Shown here: positions 7,601-15,505 of the stretch, in pieces | How positions within the stretch are numbered: position 1 is the stretch's first letter | Layout of the letters: every line of letters starts with the position of its first letter | NCBI RefSeq assembly: GCF_000372725.1 | Contig: NW_005198144.1 | Span: 5,112-25,587 of the forward strand | Length of the DNA: 20,476 nucleotides | Direction of reading: 5' to 3' | Source: Emiliania huxleyi CCMP1516 | Lineage: Eukaryota > Haptophyta > Isochrysidales > Noelaerhabdaceae | Program-made: the position numbers and the translations under genes | Notes under the pieces: model-generated | Databases searched by the model: none | Told to the model about the DNA's origin: nothing | What the model saw: the letters and a program-made list of their open reading frames with translations, nothing else

Positions 7601-10501
7601 GCAACCTGTACTCGTATCACACTGTGTGACGCCCCGGCATCACTGTCAGGCGTTCCGCGACGCGCTCGGCTGGCTCGGCGACTGGGCGTGCTCTCGCTCG
7701 TTCGGGCTAGGCGCGCGCCTGCAGCGCGCAGCAGGAGGAGGAGGAGGAGGAGGAGCGCACTCCATCGCCACAGCTGTGGGACCGTGCTAGGCACGCGCAT
7801 GCCGTGGGACACGCAGTTCCTGATCGAGTCGCTCTCGGACTCAACCATCTACATGGCCTACTACACCGTCGCGCACCTGCTGCAGGGCAGCTCGATGTTT
7901 GGCACCGACCGCGCAACGGCGCCCGCCGCCCCGAGGCAGTGCGCGGACCGGGTGCCTCTCAAGACTCACTCTGGAGGGTCACCTGCCAACAGGCGCCCGT
8001 CGCGCCCGAGCAGTGTAGCGAGGGCGCTTGCGACGCCCTCTCGCCGTGCCGCGGGCTGCAGCCCCAGCTCCTCGGAGCCTCCACGGAGCCACCCCCGTAG
8101 GCTTTTGGGACCACGTGCTGCTCGGGAAGCCGTACGAGCCGGCGGCGGGCGAGGCGCCGGTCCCGGCCGCACCGCTCGCGAGCATGCGACGCGAGTTCGA
8201 GTTTTGGTACCCGGTGGACATGCGCGTGTCTGGCAAGGACCTGATCCCGAACCACCTCACGATGAGCCTCTACAACCACGCGGCCGTCTGGCAGGACGAC
8301 CCCGCTAAGTACCCGCGCTCGATCTTTTGCAACGGCCACGTGCAGGTCGACGCTGAAAAGATGTCCAAGTCCAAGGGCAACTTCATCGGCCTGCTGCAGG
8401 CGTGCGAGAAGTGGTGCGCCGACGCGACCCGCTTTGCGTGCGCCGACGCGGGCGACGGGATCCTCAACGCGAACTTCGACACGACCATCGCCGACCGCTC
8501 CATCCTCTCGCTCACCGCTGAGCTCGAGTGGGCGCGCGCCGCGCTCGCGGGCAGCGCCAAGGACGCGTCGATGCGGCCGGCGGGCGCCGCCGCCACGTGG
8601 CTCGACGCGTGGTTCGCAAACGAGATGAACCGGCTCGTGCTCGCCGTGACGGAGGTGTGGGTGCGAGCAGCACCTCTTCACAGCTCTAGCTGTGAACAGG
8701 CTCGTGCTCGCCGTGACGGAGGGCTTCGCGAGCATGCGGTTCCGCGACGCGCTCAAGCATGCGTGGTACGGGATGCAGGAGGCTCGCGACCGCTACCGCT
8801 CCGGCTGCGTCGAGTCGGGCCTCGACGCCGAGCTGACGCGGCGGTGGGTCGAGAGTAGCCGAGAGGAGCCGAGAGAAGAGGCGGTGGGTCGAGAGGAGCC
8901 GAGAGGAGCCGAGAGGAGCCGAGAGGAGCCGAGAGAAGACGCCGAGCTGACGCGGCGGTGGGTCGAGCGGCGGGCGCCTGCGGACAGAGTAGTCTGAGCA
9001 GCGTGAGGGTGGTCTCTTGCACGCCAGGTGGGTCGAGTGGCAGGCTCTGCTGATGGTGCCGATCACGCCGCACTGGTCCGCAAGGAGGCCTGGCCGGAAT
9101 GACTCTAGACCCACCCCCGTCACGACTGGCCAACCACTACTGAATAGGTCCGAGGAGGTCTGGTCGGCCGTGCTCGGCAGGGAGGGCTGCGCCGTCCGCG
9201 CGGCGTGGCCGACCCCGACGGCGCCGATCGACGCGGGCGTGTCCGCGGCCGGCGCGTACCTCTTCAAGGTGTGCGGATAGCCGAGATATCGCCGAGATAT
9301 CGCCGAGATGGCGCGTACTTCTTCAAGGTGTGTCGGCGACACGGTAAACAACACTCCTCTTCTGAGTCGACTTGTGATGTTGTGCTGCCCCTGCGTCCAG
9401 GTGTCGAGCGTCATCGCCACCGCCATGGCCAACCACGAGAAGAAGGCGGCCAAGGCCAAGGGCAAGGGCGGCAAGCCGGCCGACGGCGGCGCGGCGGCGC
9501 CAAAGCCAAACCAGGCGCGCCTGTACGTCGCGCGCAAGTTCCCGCGCTGGAAGGAGCGAGTGCTCGAGCTGCTGCGGGGCCACTTCGACGCGGACAGCGG
9601 CGCGGTGAGCGAGGCGGTGCGGGCGGCCATCTCGGGCTGCGACGAGATCAAGGTCCCCTCGTGGGTCGTGGCATGCCACGAGGGGAGGCAGCCCGTGTGC
9701 GCGAGCAGTGACGGGTTAACCATGAGTGGGCAATGAGTTAGGCGTGCAACAAGGGGAAGCAGCCCATGCAGTTCGCCGCGATGATGATGGAGGAGGCGAA
9801 GCTGGGCGGTCTCTCCGCGCTCGCGCTGTCGATGCCCTTCGACGAGGCGACCGACCTGATGGGAGACACGGGGATAAGGACATGGGGATAAGGACATGGG
9901 GATAAGGGGAGACATGGGGAGACATGGACATGGGGAGACATGGACATGGGGAGACGTGGCGCCCGACCTGAGTGGGGCCGGAGTAGGGCCGCTCCTGCGG
10001 GGCGGCGGAGAGCCACGGGGCTCTCCCCCCCCCCGTAAAAGCGGNNNNNNNNNNNNNNNNNNNNNNNNNNNNNNNNNNNNNNNNNNNNNNNNNNNNNNNN
10101 NNNNNNNNNNNNNNNNNNNNNNNNNNNNNNNNNNNNNNNNNNNNTTGCGCAAGCAGTGGCGGGTTTCCCAGGAGGGGGCAAAAAGTTAGGGGTCCACCAA
10201 GGGGAACCGGCCCTCGCATTTCCCCGCAATAATGTTGGGGGGGGGGAATTTGGGGGTTTTTTCCGCGCTCGGGCTGTGGATGCCTTTGGAAGAGGCGCCC
10301 GCCTTGTGGGGGACCCCGGGGATAAGGCCTTGGGGATAAGGCCATGGGGATAGGGGGAGCCAGGGGGAGACATGGCCAGGGGGAAACATGGCCAGGGGGA
10401 GGGGGGGCCCCCCCCTTAAGTGGGGCCGGAAAAGGGCCCCTCCTGGGGGGGGGGGGAAAACCAGGGGGTTTTCCCCCCCCCCTTCCCCCCCCCCACCTCT
10501 T

Positions 10502-10564
<63 letters not shown>

Positions 10565-11028
10565 CCCTCTCCCTTTCCCTCTCCCTCTCCCTCTTTCCTT
10601 TTTCCCTCCCTTTTTCCCTTTTTCCCTCTCTCTTTCCCCCTCTCGTGGTGTGCGGACTGCGGGGGCCCCCCTTTTCTCCAGGCGCTGGTGGTCGAGCAAA
10701 ACTTTTCCTACCTCAGGACAACCCTCGCTTCGGTCGGTTTTGTCGGCGCGCGTTGTTTTAATTTTCCCCCCCCCCCCCCCCCCCTCCCCTTCTCTCTCTC
10801 TCTCCCTCTCTCCCTCTCTCCCTCTCTCCCTCTCCCCCCCCCCCTCTCTCTCTCCCCCTCCCTCCCTCTCTCTCTCCCCGAGGGCAGCTCGAGGGCAGCA
10901 CGCCGACGGCCTCACCGCCCGCAGGCATCCACGTCTACACCGAGGCGCACGACTCGGTGCCCGACGCCGAGATGCTCGCCTCCGCCGCGCCGGGCGCGCC
11001 GTCCGTGCAGCTCTTCCACGCCGAGTGA
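4656..11028 (+). CDS. LARS1: Cytosolic-type leucyl-tRNA synthetase, 18 exons
   Basis: Charges tRNA-Leu in the cytosol. Exons, placed by homology and phase: 4656-5490, 5706-6065, 6298-6374, 6567-6704, 6774-6857, 6929-7051, 7144-7545, 7650-7710, 7791-7918, 7993-8023, 8101-8632, 8700-8843, 9028-9075, 9148-9268, 9401-9670, 9742-9846, 10682-10736, 10925-11028. They sum to 3618 nt (1205 residues), with every junction in frame. Visible landmarks: [14 protein letters not shown] with the HIGH-type motif at residues 59-62; an FN3-like insertion near 133-215; [10 protein letters not shown]; the editing-domain TLRPETM at 400-406 and VPSDSPDD at 499-506; [33 protein letters not shown] at 833-837; a Lys-rich C-terminal linker. 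It therefore looks catalytically and editing competent. Start chosen at the ATG giving [13 protein letters not shown], where family similarity begins. Exons 17-18 sit in lower-quality sequence, so residues there are less certain. The exon 11/12 and 12/13 junctions have equivalent alternatives. Confidence 0.93.
5052..5303 (+). other. Fibronectin type III-like insertion inside LeuRS
   Basis: Between the conserved LYGSPLPNF and [12 protein letters not shown] segments, where relatives usually carry a short charged linker, about 85 extra residues read as an FN3 fold: ITIGWRAP (strand B tryptophan), GG followed by VEYLVLVRE (strand C), WQE, then [16 protein letters not shown] (the L..G..Y.F.V signature of strands E-F) and GGAAGADS. 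It is followed by a Gly/Lys-rich linker. It is in frame within exon 1, with no splice sites needed. Confidence 0.75.
5481..5525 (+). repeat. 15-bp tandem repeat spanning the exon 1 / intron 1 boundary of LeuRS
   Basis: GCAGAGATAGGTGCA at 5481-5495 is followed by two copies with one change (T to C) at 5496 and 5511. The first copy includes the donor (ATAG|GTGCAG at 5490/5491); the later copies carry GC in place of GT at the same point. The first 10 bases are coding (AEI), so the array starts in the exon and extends into the intron. Confidence 0.85.
6094..6240 (+). repeat. Pyrimidine-rich simple repeat in LeuRS intron 2
   Basis: About 150 bases of CTCCCCTC-type units, almost wholly C and T, fill most of intron 2 (6066-6297). 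Antisense reading frames through it encode only Gly/Glu/Arg low complexity. Confidence 0.85.
8626..8722 (+). repeat. 30-bp direct repeats at the ends of LeuRS intron 11
   Basis: Bases 8626-8655 and 8693-8722 match at 29 of 30 positions. The first copy is the end of exon 11 (coding NRLVLAVTE); the second is identical except for C to A, which creates the AACAG acceptor. Splicing as GC-AG (8633-8699) or as GT-AG-like (8655-8721) gives exactly the same protein. Confidence 0.9.
8824..8967 (+). repeat. Exact 30-bp duplication plus GAGGAGCC-type repeats at the exon 12 / intron 12 boundary
   Basis: 8824-8853 is repeated without change at 8938-8967, 114 bases (38 codons) downstream and in the same frame. 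The core GGTGGGTCGAG also occurs at 8883-8893 and at the intron 12 acceptor (9027-9037), four copies in all. The stretch between is a GCCGAGAGGA-type tandem array with no stop codon, so a longer exon 12 using the later donor is possible. Confidence 0.9.
9859..9957 (+). repeat. Minisatellite in LeuRS intron 16
   Basis: Short units of the types GGGATAAGGACAT and GGGGAGACATGGACAT repeat several times. A degraded copy of the same array lies after the assembly gap. Confidence 0.8.
10045..10144. other. Assembly gap of exactly 100 N
   Basis: One hundred Ns inside LeuRS intron 16. A round 100 is the usual placeholder for a gap of unknown size. The flanking sequences overlap each other (next entry), so the true gap is probably negative. 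Confidence 0.97.
10145..10492 (+). repeat. Corrupted duplicate of 9697-10044, probable assembly artefact
   Basis: This block follows 9697-10044 at a constant offset of 448 bases: the intron 15 acceptor and exon 16 start (9737 versus 10185), the GGGATAAGG array (9873 versus 10321) and the stretch before the gap all align without net indels. Differences are mostly bases replaced by a neighbouring base, giving long G and C runs, which looks like poor consensus calling and not mutation. The exon 16 copy here is not open as LeuRS. If the overlap were collapsed, intron 16 would be about 387 bases. Confidence 0.85.
10500..10650 (+). repeat. CT-rich microsatellite before LeuRS exon 17
   Basis: A TC dinucleotide run near 10508-10550 grades into CCCTTT-type units. 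It forms a long polypyrimidine tract ahead of the exon 17 acceptor at 10680-10681. A second C/CT-rich tract (about 10766-10880) fills intron 17. Confidence 0.85.
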
Positions 11029-11689
11029 ACGGGCGGCGGGCTGCCGGCACGATCGGCCAAACGACCAACTCCGCGACTAAGAGAGACAGAGAGAGGTTTG
11101 ATACCGTAGAGTGCCCAAAGGCGTCGGGGCGGACAGGGGAGTATTGTAAATAAACAAATAAAAAACGGACACCTCTCTACTGTCAGAAAGGGTAGTGTGA
11201 GGTGGGTAAAAAGGAACACAGGTCCCCGCCCTTTGCGAATGCGATGTTTGTTCCTGCTTCTTTTTGTGGGTGTGGTCGGCGACCGCAGCAAAACTGACCC
11301 TAGGGATTCTGATTCGGGGGCTTTAAGGGAACTAATCGGGAAAACTCCCAAGGGGAAGGGGTTTTGTCACACGGATGCCCCCCCCCCCCCCGTAACACCC
11401 CCCCCCCCCCCAGGGGGCGCTTAGACGTCCGTGAGAAGTTACTCAAAAAGAGGCGCACGGACGCCTCACCGACACCGTCGTCTGCCCTGCGTCGTCTGGC
11501 GACGGGTCCTCCATAGTCGGTCGAGGTCGCTGCCCTCCTCGTGCCTCTTCCCAACGTTCCCTCGGCGGCCGATGCCGACCGATGCCATCTGCTCCGGCTC
11601 CCCAGTCCCCGGGTCTGCCCTGCTCTCGTCTGCGCTAGTTTCTGCCTCGTCACCACCGGCGTCTCTCCTCTTCCTTCTCCCCTTCTTGT
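11029..11689. other. Intergenic after LeuRS; no gene seen
   Basis: Contains the LeuRS 3' UTR, an AT-rich patch near 11145-11166, and two long C runs (11379-11391 and 11399-11412) that look like low-quality or simple sequence. The upstream half of the VTT-domain gene would be expected here, but no frame in 11431-11690 shows it. Confidence 0.45.
11149..11162 (+). terminator. Candidate polyadenylation signals of LeuRS
   Basis: Two AATAAA hexamers (11149-11154 and 11157-11162) lie about 120 bases after the LeuRS stop in an otherwise GC-rich region. Many protists do not rely on this hexamer, so the role is uncertain. Confidence 0.35.
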
Positions 11690-12079
11690 ATGCTTTGCAC
11701 ATCGCGGGCCGCGCTCGACCGCGCGATCGCCAAGGAGGGAGCGCTCTCCATCGTCGTGCTGCTGCGGCTGTCGCCGGCCATGCCGCTCGTGCTCGCATCG
11801 GCTCTGCTCGCGTTCACCCAGGTGTCGCTCGGCCCGTACACGGCGGGTACCGTCGTCGGCTTGCTACCCTTCTCCGCGGTGTACTGCTACGCCGGCGCGG
11901 CGGGCGCGGAGGTTGCTGCCGACGCCGCCTCCGGCGCAGCGGGCGCGCACGAGGAGGGCCCGATGGCTCGGAACGTGAAGCGATGTAGTAGCTCGAATTG
12001 GCGTGAGCACCGGCTTGCTGCGCGGCGGGTCAACCCCATTATGCGCAGTCATCCGGAATTCACCCAATCGTTGAGCTGA
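11690..12079 (+). CDS. VTT-domain membrane protein (TVP38/TMEM64 type), C-terminal half only
   Basis: The frame encodes RAALDRAIAKEGALSIVVL followed by LLRLSPAMPLVLASALL, then VSLGPYTAGTVVGLLPFSAV and YCYAGA. An amphipathic RAI..EG helix, the LRLSP.xP motif, a hydrophobic hairpin, then GT..G.LP and a Y.YAG end are the second half of the VTT (SNARE-associated Golgi / DedA) domain, found in ER, Golgi or plastid membrane proteins linked to lipid scrambling. The first half of the domain is missing. The ATG at 11690 is just the first Met of the frame, so this is more likely an internal exon or a truncated copy than a full gene. The last 30 or so residues look non-homologous, and an unseen intron (GT near 11975) may replace them. 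Its end overlaps the end of the minus-strand gene by 20 bases. Confidence 0.65.
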   Translation: MLCTSRAALDRAIAKEGALSIVVLLRLSPAMPLVLASALLAFTQVSLGPYTAGTVVGLLPFSAVYCYAGAAGAEVAADAASGAAGAHEEGPMARNVKRCSSSNWREHRLAARRVNPIMRSHPEFTQSLS

Positions 12080-14222
12080 GTTGCCCCGACGGTAGGATGC
12101 CGTGTCGGCCCAGCTGGGCGCTAGGCGCCCCGCCGCACTGGCGCAGCTTGGCGACGGGCGCGCAGTCCTCGGGGAGGATGTAATCGAGCTGACAGGAGTT
12201 GGAGGAGTTGACGAGGCCCTTGACGAGCTGACCCATGAGCCGTAGCGCGGCATGGGCTTGCTCGTTGCACATGTCGAGCCAGGTGAGCGAGTTTTCCTCA
12301 TAGTTCGGCCTCTGGAAAGCCATGGAGATCGCCTCCTCCACCACGTCCGCGTAGAGGAGGAAGAAAGACCGGAACGAGTAACCCTGCACCGGGGTAAGTG
12401 CGAAGCCGAGCGCGCCGAGGAGCGCCCCCCCAAAGTCGGCCAGCTCGCGCACCAGCCACGGCTTGCAGAAATGGTCCGCGGGGTCGACGGCGTGGTTCCG
12501 CCAGCCGATCCGCCTCGTCTCCACCGACGACAGGAAGTAGAGCAGTCCGGGGTCGTCGGGGGATCCATACCAGTCCGTGTCGAGGTCAAACTTGAGGAAG
12601 CGACCCAAAAGGGCGGGGTGCGCGTCGAGGTTCCAAAGATCGCGTCGTGGACGATCACGGTGGTAGTGTCTACTGTAGTAGAGGCGTAGGACCGCCGAGG
12701 CGAGGTACTCTGGCAGGAACGGGCGCAGCTCGGCGAGCTTGCCCAGGCAGGGGCGACGCCGCGAGAGGGCGGCGGCCGAAGGGGCGTTCACGAGGATGCG
12801 CAAAGTGGATCGCAAAGTGCCAGCCAGCGCGAGGTCGAAGATGCCGGCGCGCTCGTCCGGCGTGTGGCACGGCGAGTTGAGGATGGTGCGCTCGAAGTCC
12901 ACGAACGGGGCGCTGGAGAACTCCGCGTCCAGGCTGCCAAAAGCCAGCCCGCCTCCCCCGTCACCTCCGTAGGCGCCCGAGCGAGAAGGGGCCGTGTCTG
13001 TTGCAGCCACCGCACTCGGTGAGCGCAGCGAGGCGGCATGTTCGACCAGCGCGGCCACCACGGACTGCGGGGACGCGCCGTTGGCAGAGGCGGCGGCCAA
13101 GACAGCCCGCCTCGGGGCAAGCGAGGCCTCCACGCGCCGCACGGCGGTGGCAAGCGGCGTGGTGGGCGCACTCATGCGCGCGTCCGGCAGGAGCGCGGTG
13201 GCGAGGGCGAACACGAGGTCGCGCGCTTCCCCCCCTCGCCGGACATCGCCAAGGACTGAGAACAGTAGCGGGGCGCCGGGGGCGAGCAGGTAGAGGCGCT
13301 TATCCTCGACGCTGCGGCGGCCAGCGTCGTCGCGCAAGTAGGTCGCCGCATCGCGCGCCTCCTCCAGCCACTGCGGCCCCGCAACGTTGGGGGCGCAGAG
13401 CGAAGGGGGCAGCGCGCCCTCCAGCGCGAGCACGTAGTCCTTAAAATAGCTCGCCAGTAGTTGCGGGTTAGCACTCGGGGGGAGGCCGTACGCGGAGATG
13501 CAGCCGCTGGCGAGGAGGTGGGCGCCGAGCTGCACCTGCGACCCCGCGCGATCGCGCTCTGCCTGCCCCAGGCAGGGGCCGAGCATGCCGGAGAGGTAGG
13601 CGATCACGGTCCACGGCGCGTCCCCCTCGACCTCCAGGGTGGAGAGCGGGGTGCAAGCCAGCGGGGCGAGGCATGGCGCGAGGGCCGCGCGCGCAGCCGC
13701 CGCCGGCCTCGCCGCAGACGCCGCGGCGCTGGCTCGGCGAGGCGCCCCGCGCTGCGCATGAGCAGCATCCCCCGCCAGCGCGGCCGCGGCGGCGAGGCCC
13801 CCCACCGGGAGGAGATCGGGCCCTTTCACCTCCAGCGCCGCTGGCGACACATCGAGGCGGTCGATCGCCAGCTGTAGTGCAGCCGAAGAGGAGAAGGGGG
13901 CCGCGTCGAGGAGCCCGCACGTGAGCAGCTCGTTCAGAAAGCGAGCCCACGCGGTTCCGGTGAGAGCGAGGTCCAGCGGGCAGACCATCGGGGCGGGAGT
14001 ACCGGCGGGGGGCGCCGCGAGGCGCAGCCGCCGGCCGAAGACGCGCAGCATCGCGTGGTGCGGAAGCTGCACGCGCGCTGCTCCGCTCGGCGCAGCCGCA
14101 ACCGGCCCCCAGCGGAGGACGGCAGTAGCCACCACCAGCGGGTGGGCAGCGGGGCCCTGGACGGGGGCGTCGGGCCCCGCGTGAACGCAGTGCAGATCAA
14201 TCGGCGGTACTGCCGCGGCCAT
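12060..14222 (-). CDS. Unknown 720-residue protein, single exon
   Basis: An uninterrupted minus-strand frame of 720 codons starts MAAAVPPIDLHCVHAG and stops at 12060. I do not recognise a family. The N-terminal half is Ala/Pro/Leu-rich with short helices. The C-terminal 250 residues look globular and constrained: YYSRHYHRDRPRRDLWN, FDLDTDWYGSPDDPGLLYFL, VDPADHFCKPWLVRELADFG, GYSFRSFFLLYADVVEEA and SLTWLDMCNEQAHAALRL. No signal peptide or membrane helix is evident. In this GC-rich sequence chance ORFs are common, but the length, the aromatic and acidic residues of the C-terminal part, and the simpler composition of the opposite frames favour this being real. Lack of introns contrasts with LeuRS. 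It is convergent with the VTT fragment. Confidence 0.65.
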   Translation of the reverse strand: MAAAVPPIDLHCVHAGPDAPVQGPAAHPLVVATAVLRWGPVAAAPSGAARVQLPHHAMLRVFGRRLRLAAPPAGTPAPMVCPLDLALTGTAWARFLNELLTCGLLDAAPFSSSAALQLAIDRLDVSPAALEVKGPDLLPVGGLAAAAALAGDAAHAQRGAPRRASAAASAARPAAAARAALAPCLAPLACTPLSTLEVEGDAPWTVIAYLSGMLGPCLGQAERDRAGSQVQLGAHLLASGCISAYGLPPSANPQLLASYFKDYVLALEGALPPSLCAPNVAGPQWLEEARDAATYLRDDAGRRSVEDKRLYLLAPGAPLLFSVLGDVRRGGEARDLVFALATALLPDARMSAPTTPLATAVRRVEASLAPRRAVLAAASANGASPQSVVAALVEHAASLRSPSAVAATDTAPSRSGAYGGDGGGGLAFGSLDAEFSSAPFVDFERTILNSPCHTPDERAGIFDLALAGTLRSTLRILVNAPSAAALSRRRPCLGKLAELRPFLPEYLASAVLRLYYSRHYHRDRPRRDLWNLDAHPALLGRFLKFDLDTDWYGSPDDPGLLYFLSSVETRRIGWRNHAVDPADHFCKPWLVRELADFGGALLGALGFALTPVQGYSFRSFFLLYADVVEEAISMAFQRPNYEENSLTWLDMCNEQAHAALRLMGQLVKGLVNSSNSCQLDYILPEDCAPVAKLRQCGGAPSAQLGRHGILPSGQLSSTIG

Positions 14223-14556
14223 CGCGCCCGACAGGGGCCGAGCGCGGCTCGCAGAAGCTCTCTTTATTCCCTAGTTCAAGCAAAGAAGGGGAGGGAGAGA
14301 GCGACGCGGCGAGCGCAGGCGGCGAGCGTGCACGTCGCCTGTGCGGCGTCTTGTTCACTCCCCTTTGAGCTACCTTTGTGCCCCCTTAGGGGCACCCCTC
14401 CTGCGCTGCGCGTATGGTCACCCCTCCCTTCCGCCCTGTTGTTTTGGATGCCCCGCTCCGAGAAAGCATGTCTCGCAGCTGCGAGAAAAGACCTTTTAGA
14501 CGCCGTCCCCGGGGCGTGTTGTTCCTGCGTGTTGTTCCTGTTGCAAGCAAACTCGG
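14223..14556. other. Divergent intergenic region with a perfect hairpin
   Basis: Lies between two divergent genes and should hold both promoters. A perfect stem, GTGCCCC (14378-14384), loop CTTA, GGGGCAC (14389-14395), is the only clear structure. A short tandem of GTGTTGTTCCTG occurs at about 14516-14540. No TATA-like element is obvious. Confidence 0.45.
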
Positions 14557-15456
14557 ATGTCGCATCGTTGCGAGGATCGTCGCTGGCGTGTTGAGCAACG
14601 GCGCGCCGAGTACGGACGCGAAGAGCGATGGCGGGGCGAGCCGCGACGGCGGTCGCGATCGCGCGATGAGCCGCGGCGGGATGAGCTGCGACGGCGCGAC
14701 GAGCGTTGGCAAGGCGAGCCGCACCATGACGGGCGGCATGACGAGCGGCGCGGCTACAACGCCTCTTGGTGCAGTGGCCGCGAGCAGCGATGGCACGCTG
14801 AGCCACACGCAGCTGAGCGATGGCGCGACGAGCCATTGCGAGGCGAGCGATGGCCGCATCATGACGGGCGGCACGTTGAGCGGCGCGGCTGCAACGACCG
14901 ACCAAGCATAGGCGAGCGCGAGCGCGACTTGTACGATCGGCGCGATGATCGGTCCCACGATCCCAGGCGCGACCATGACCGGCGCGACCGCCGCGGCGAG
15001 GGGCAGCCTCAGCACAGCGACCGCCGGTTGAGTCCGCCGATGCGTGGTGCGGGATCGCGCGACGAGAGGCACACCTCTGCTGCCGGAGGTCAGCTCGATG
15101 CTAAGCAGCTCAGCGGCCGTATCTCGCATGCCAGCGGCGCCGACGAGCTGCTCAGGCTCTTTGCTGCCCACAGCGCGATCTTGAACCACATCCACGCTGC
15201 GAACCTGTGGAACAAACTGGGCAAGCAGCGCATCGAGCGGCGGCACGAGGGGCGGCTTGAGCAGCTGGTGCAGCGCACGCTCGACCTGGTTTCTTCGTGC
15301 CGAGCACGCGAGCTGGCCAACGTGTCTCACGGCGTTGCAAGGTGCGGCCTGCAGGCGAGGGTGGTGCACCCGTTGTTCGTACGTGCTTGCGTCCCAGAGT
15401 GCCCTCGCGCAGAACCAACGCAAGTCTCACAACTCATCGGCACTCGAATCTCGTAA
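14557..15456 (+). CDS. Arg/Asp/Glu-rich protein with FASTK/HPR-like helical repeats, probably incomplete
   Basis: The first 150 or so residues are low complexity, rich in Arg, Asp, Glu, Gly and His (for example RRDELRRRDERW). After SAAGGQLDAKQLSGRIS comes a helical region: LLRLFAAHSAILNHIHAANL, WNKLGKQR, LVQRTLDLVSS, CRARELANVSHGVARCGL. The RELAN...ARCGL repeat and the NHIHAANLW..L segment are typical of heptatricopeptide/FASTK-RAP and related helical-repeat proteins, which bind RNA in mitochondria or plastids. Only about two repeats are seen and no RAP domain. A good donor (GTACGT at about 15379) falls just after the second repeat, so the real gene may splice onward and the final 25 residues may be intron read-through. 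The start Met is not well supported. Confidence 0.5.
   Translation: MSHRCEDRRWRVEQRRAEYGREERWRGEPRRRSRSRDEPRRDELRRRDERWQGEPHHDGRHDERRGYNASWCSGREQRWHAEPHAAERWRDEPLRGERWPHHDGRHVERRGCNDRPSIGERERDLYDRRDDRSHDPRRDHDRRDRRGEGQPQHSDRRLSPPMRGAGSRDERHTSAAGGQLDAKQLSGRISHASGADELLRLFAAHSAILNHIHAANLWNKLGKQRIERRHEGRLEQLVQRTLDLVSSCRARELANVSHGVARCGLQARVVHPLFVRACVPECPRAEPTQVSQLIGTRIS
14725..14895 (+). repeat. 36-bp imperfect direct repeat in the Arg-rich region
   Basis: 14725-14760 and 14860-14895 are similar over 36 bases and 135 bases (45 codons) apart, so both are read in the same frame: HHDGRHDERRGYN and HHDGRHVERRGCN. Suggests an old internal duplication. Confidence 0.75.
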
Positions 15457-15505
15457 CACCCATCCGGCCGCGAGCGGCCCCTCACTGCCGACCAGGTGAC
15501 CGGGA

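Noticed and set aside
9716..11068. Minus-strand 450-codon ORF crossing the N gap (and 8686-10152)
   Set aside because: It is open partly because Ns hide stops; the rest is repeat and polypyrimidine sequence antisense to LeuRS.
14386..15423. Minus-strand 345-codon ORF
   Set aside because: Ala/Val/Pro-rich repeats that mirror the Arg/Asp repeats of the plus frame; the plus frame has recognisable helical-repeat motifs.
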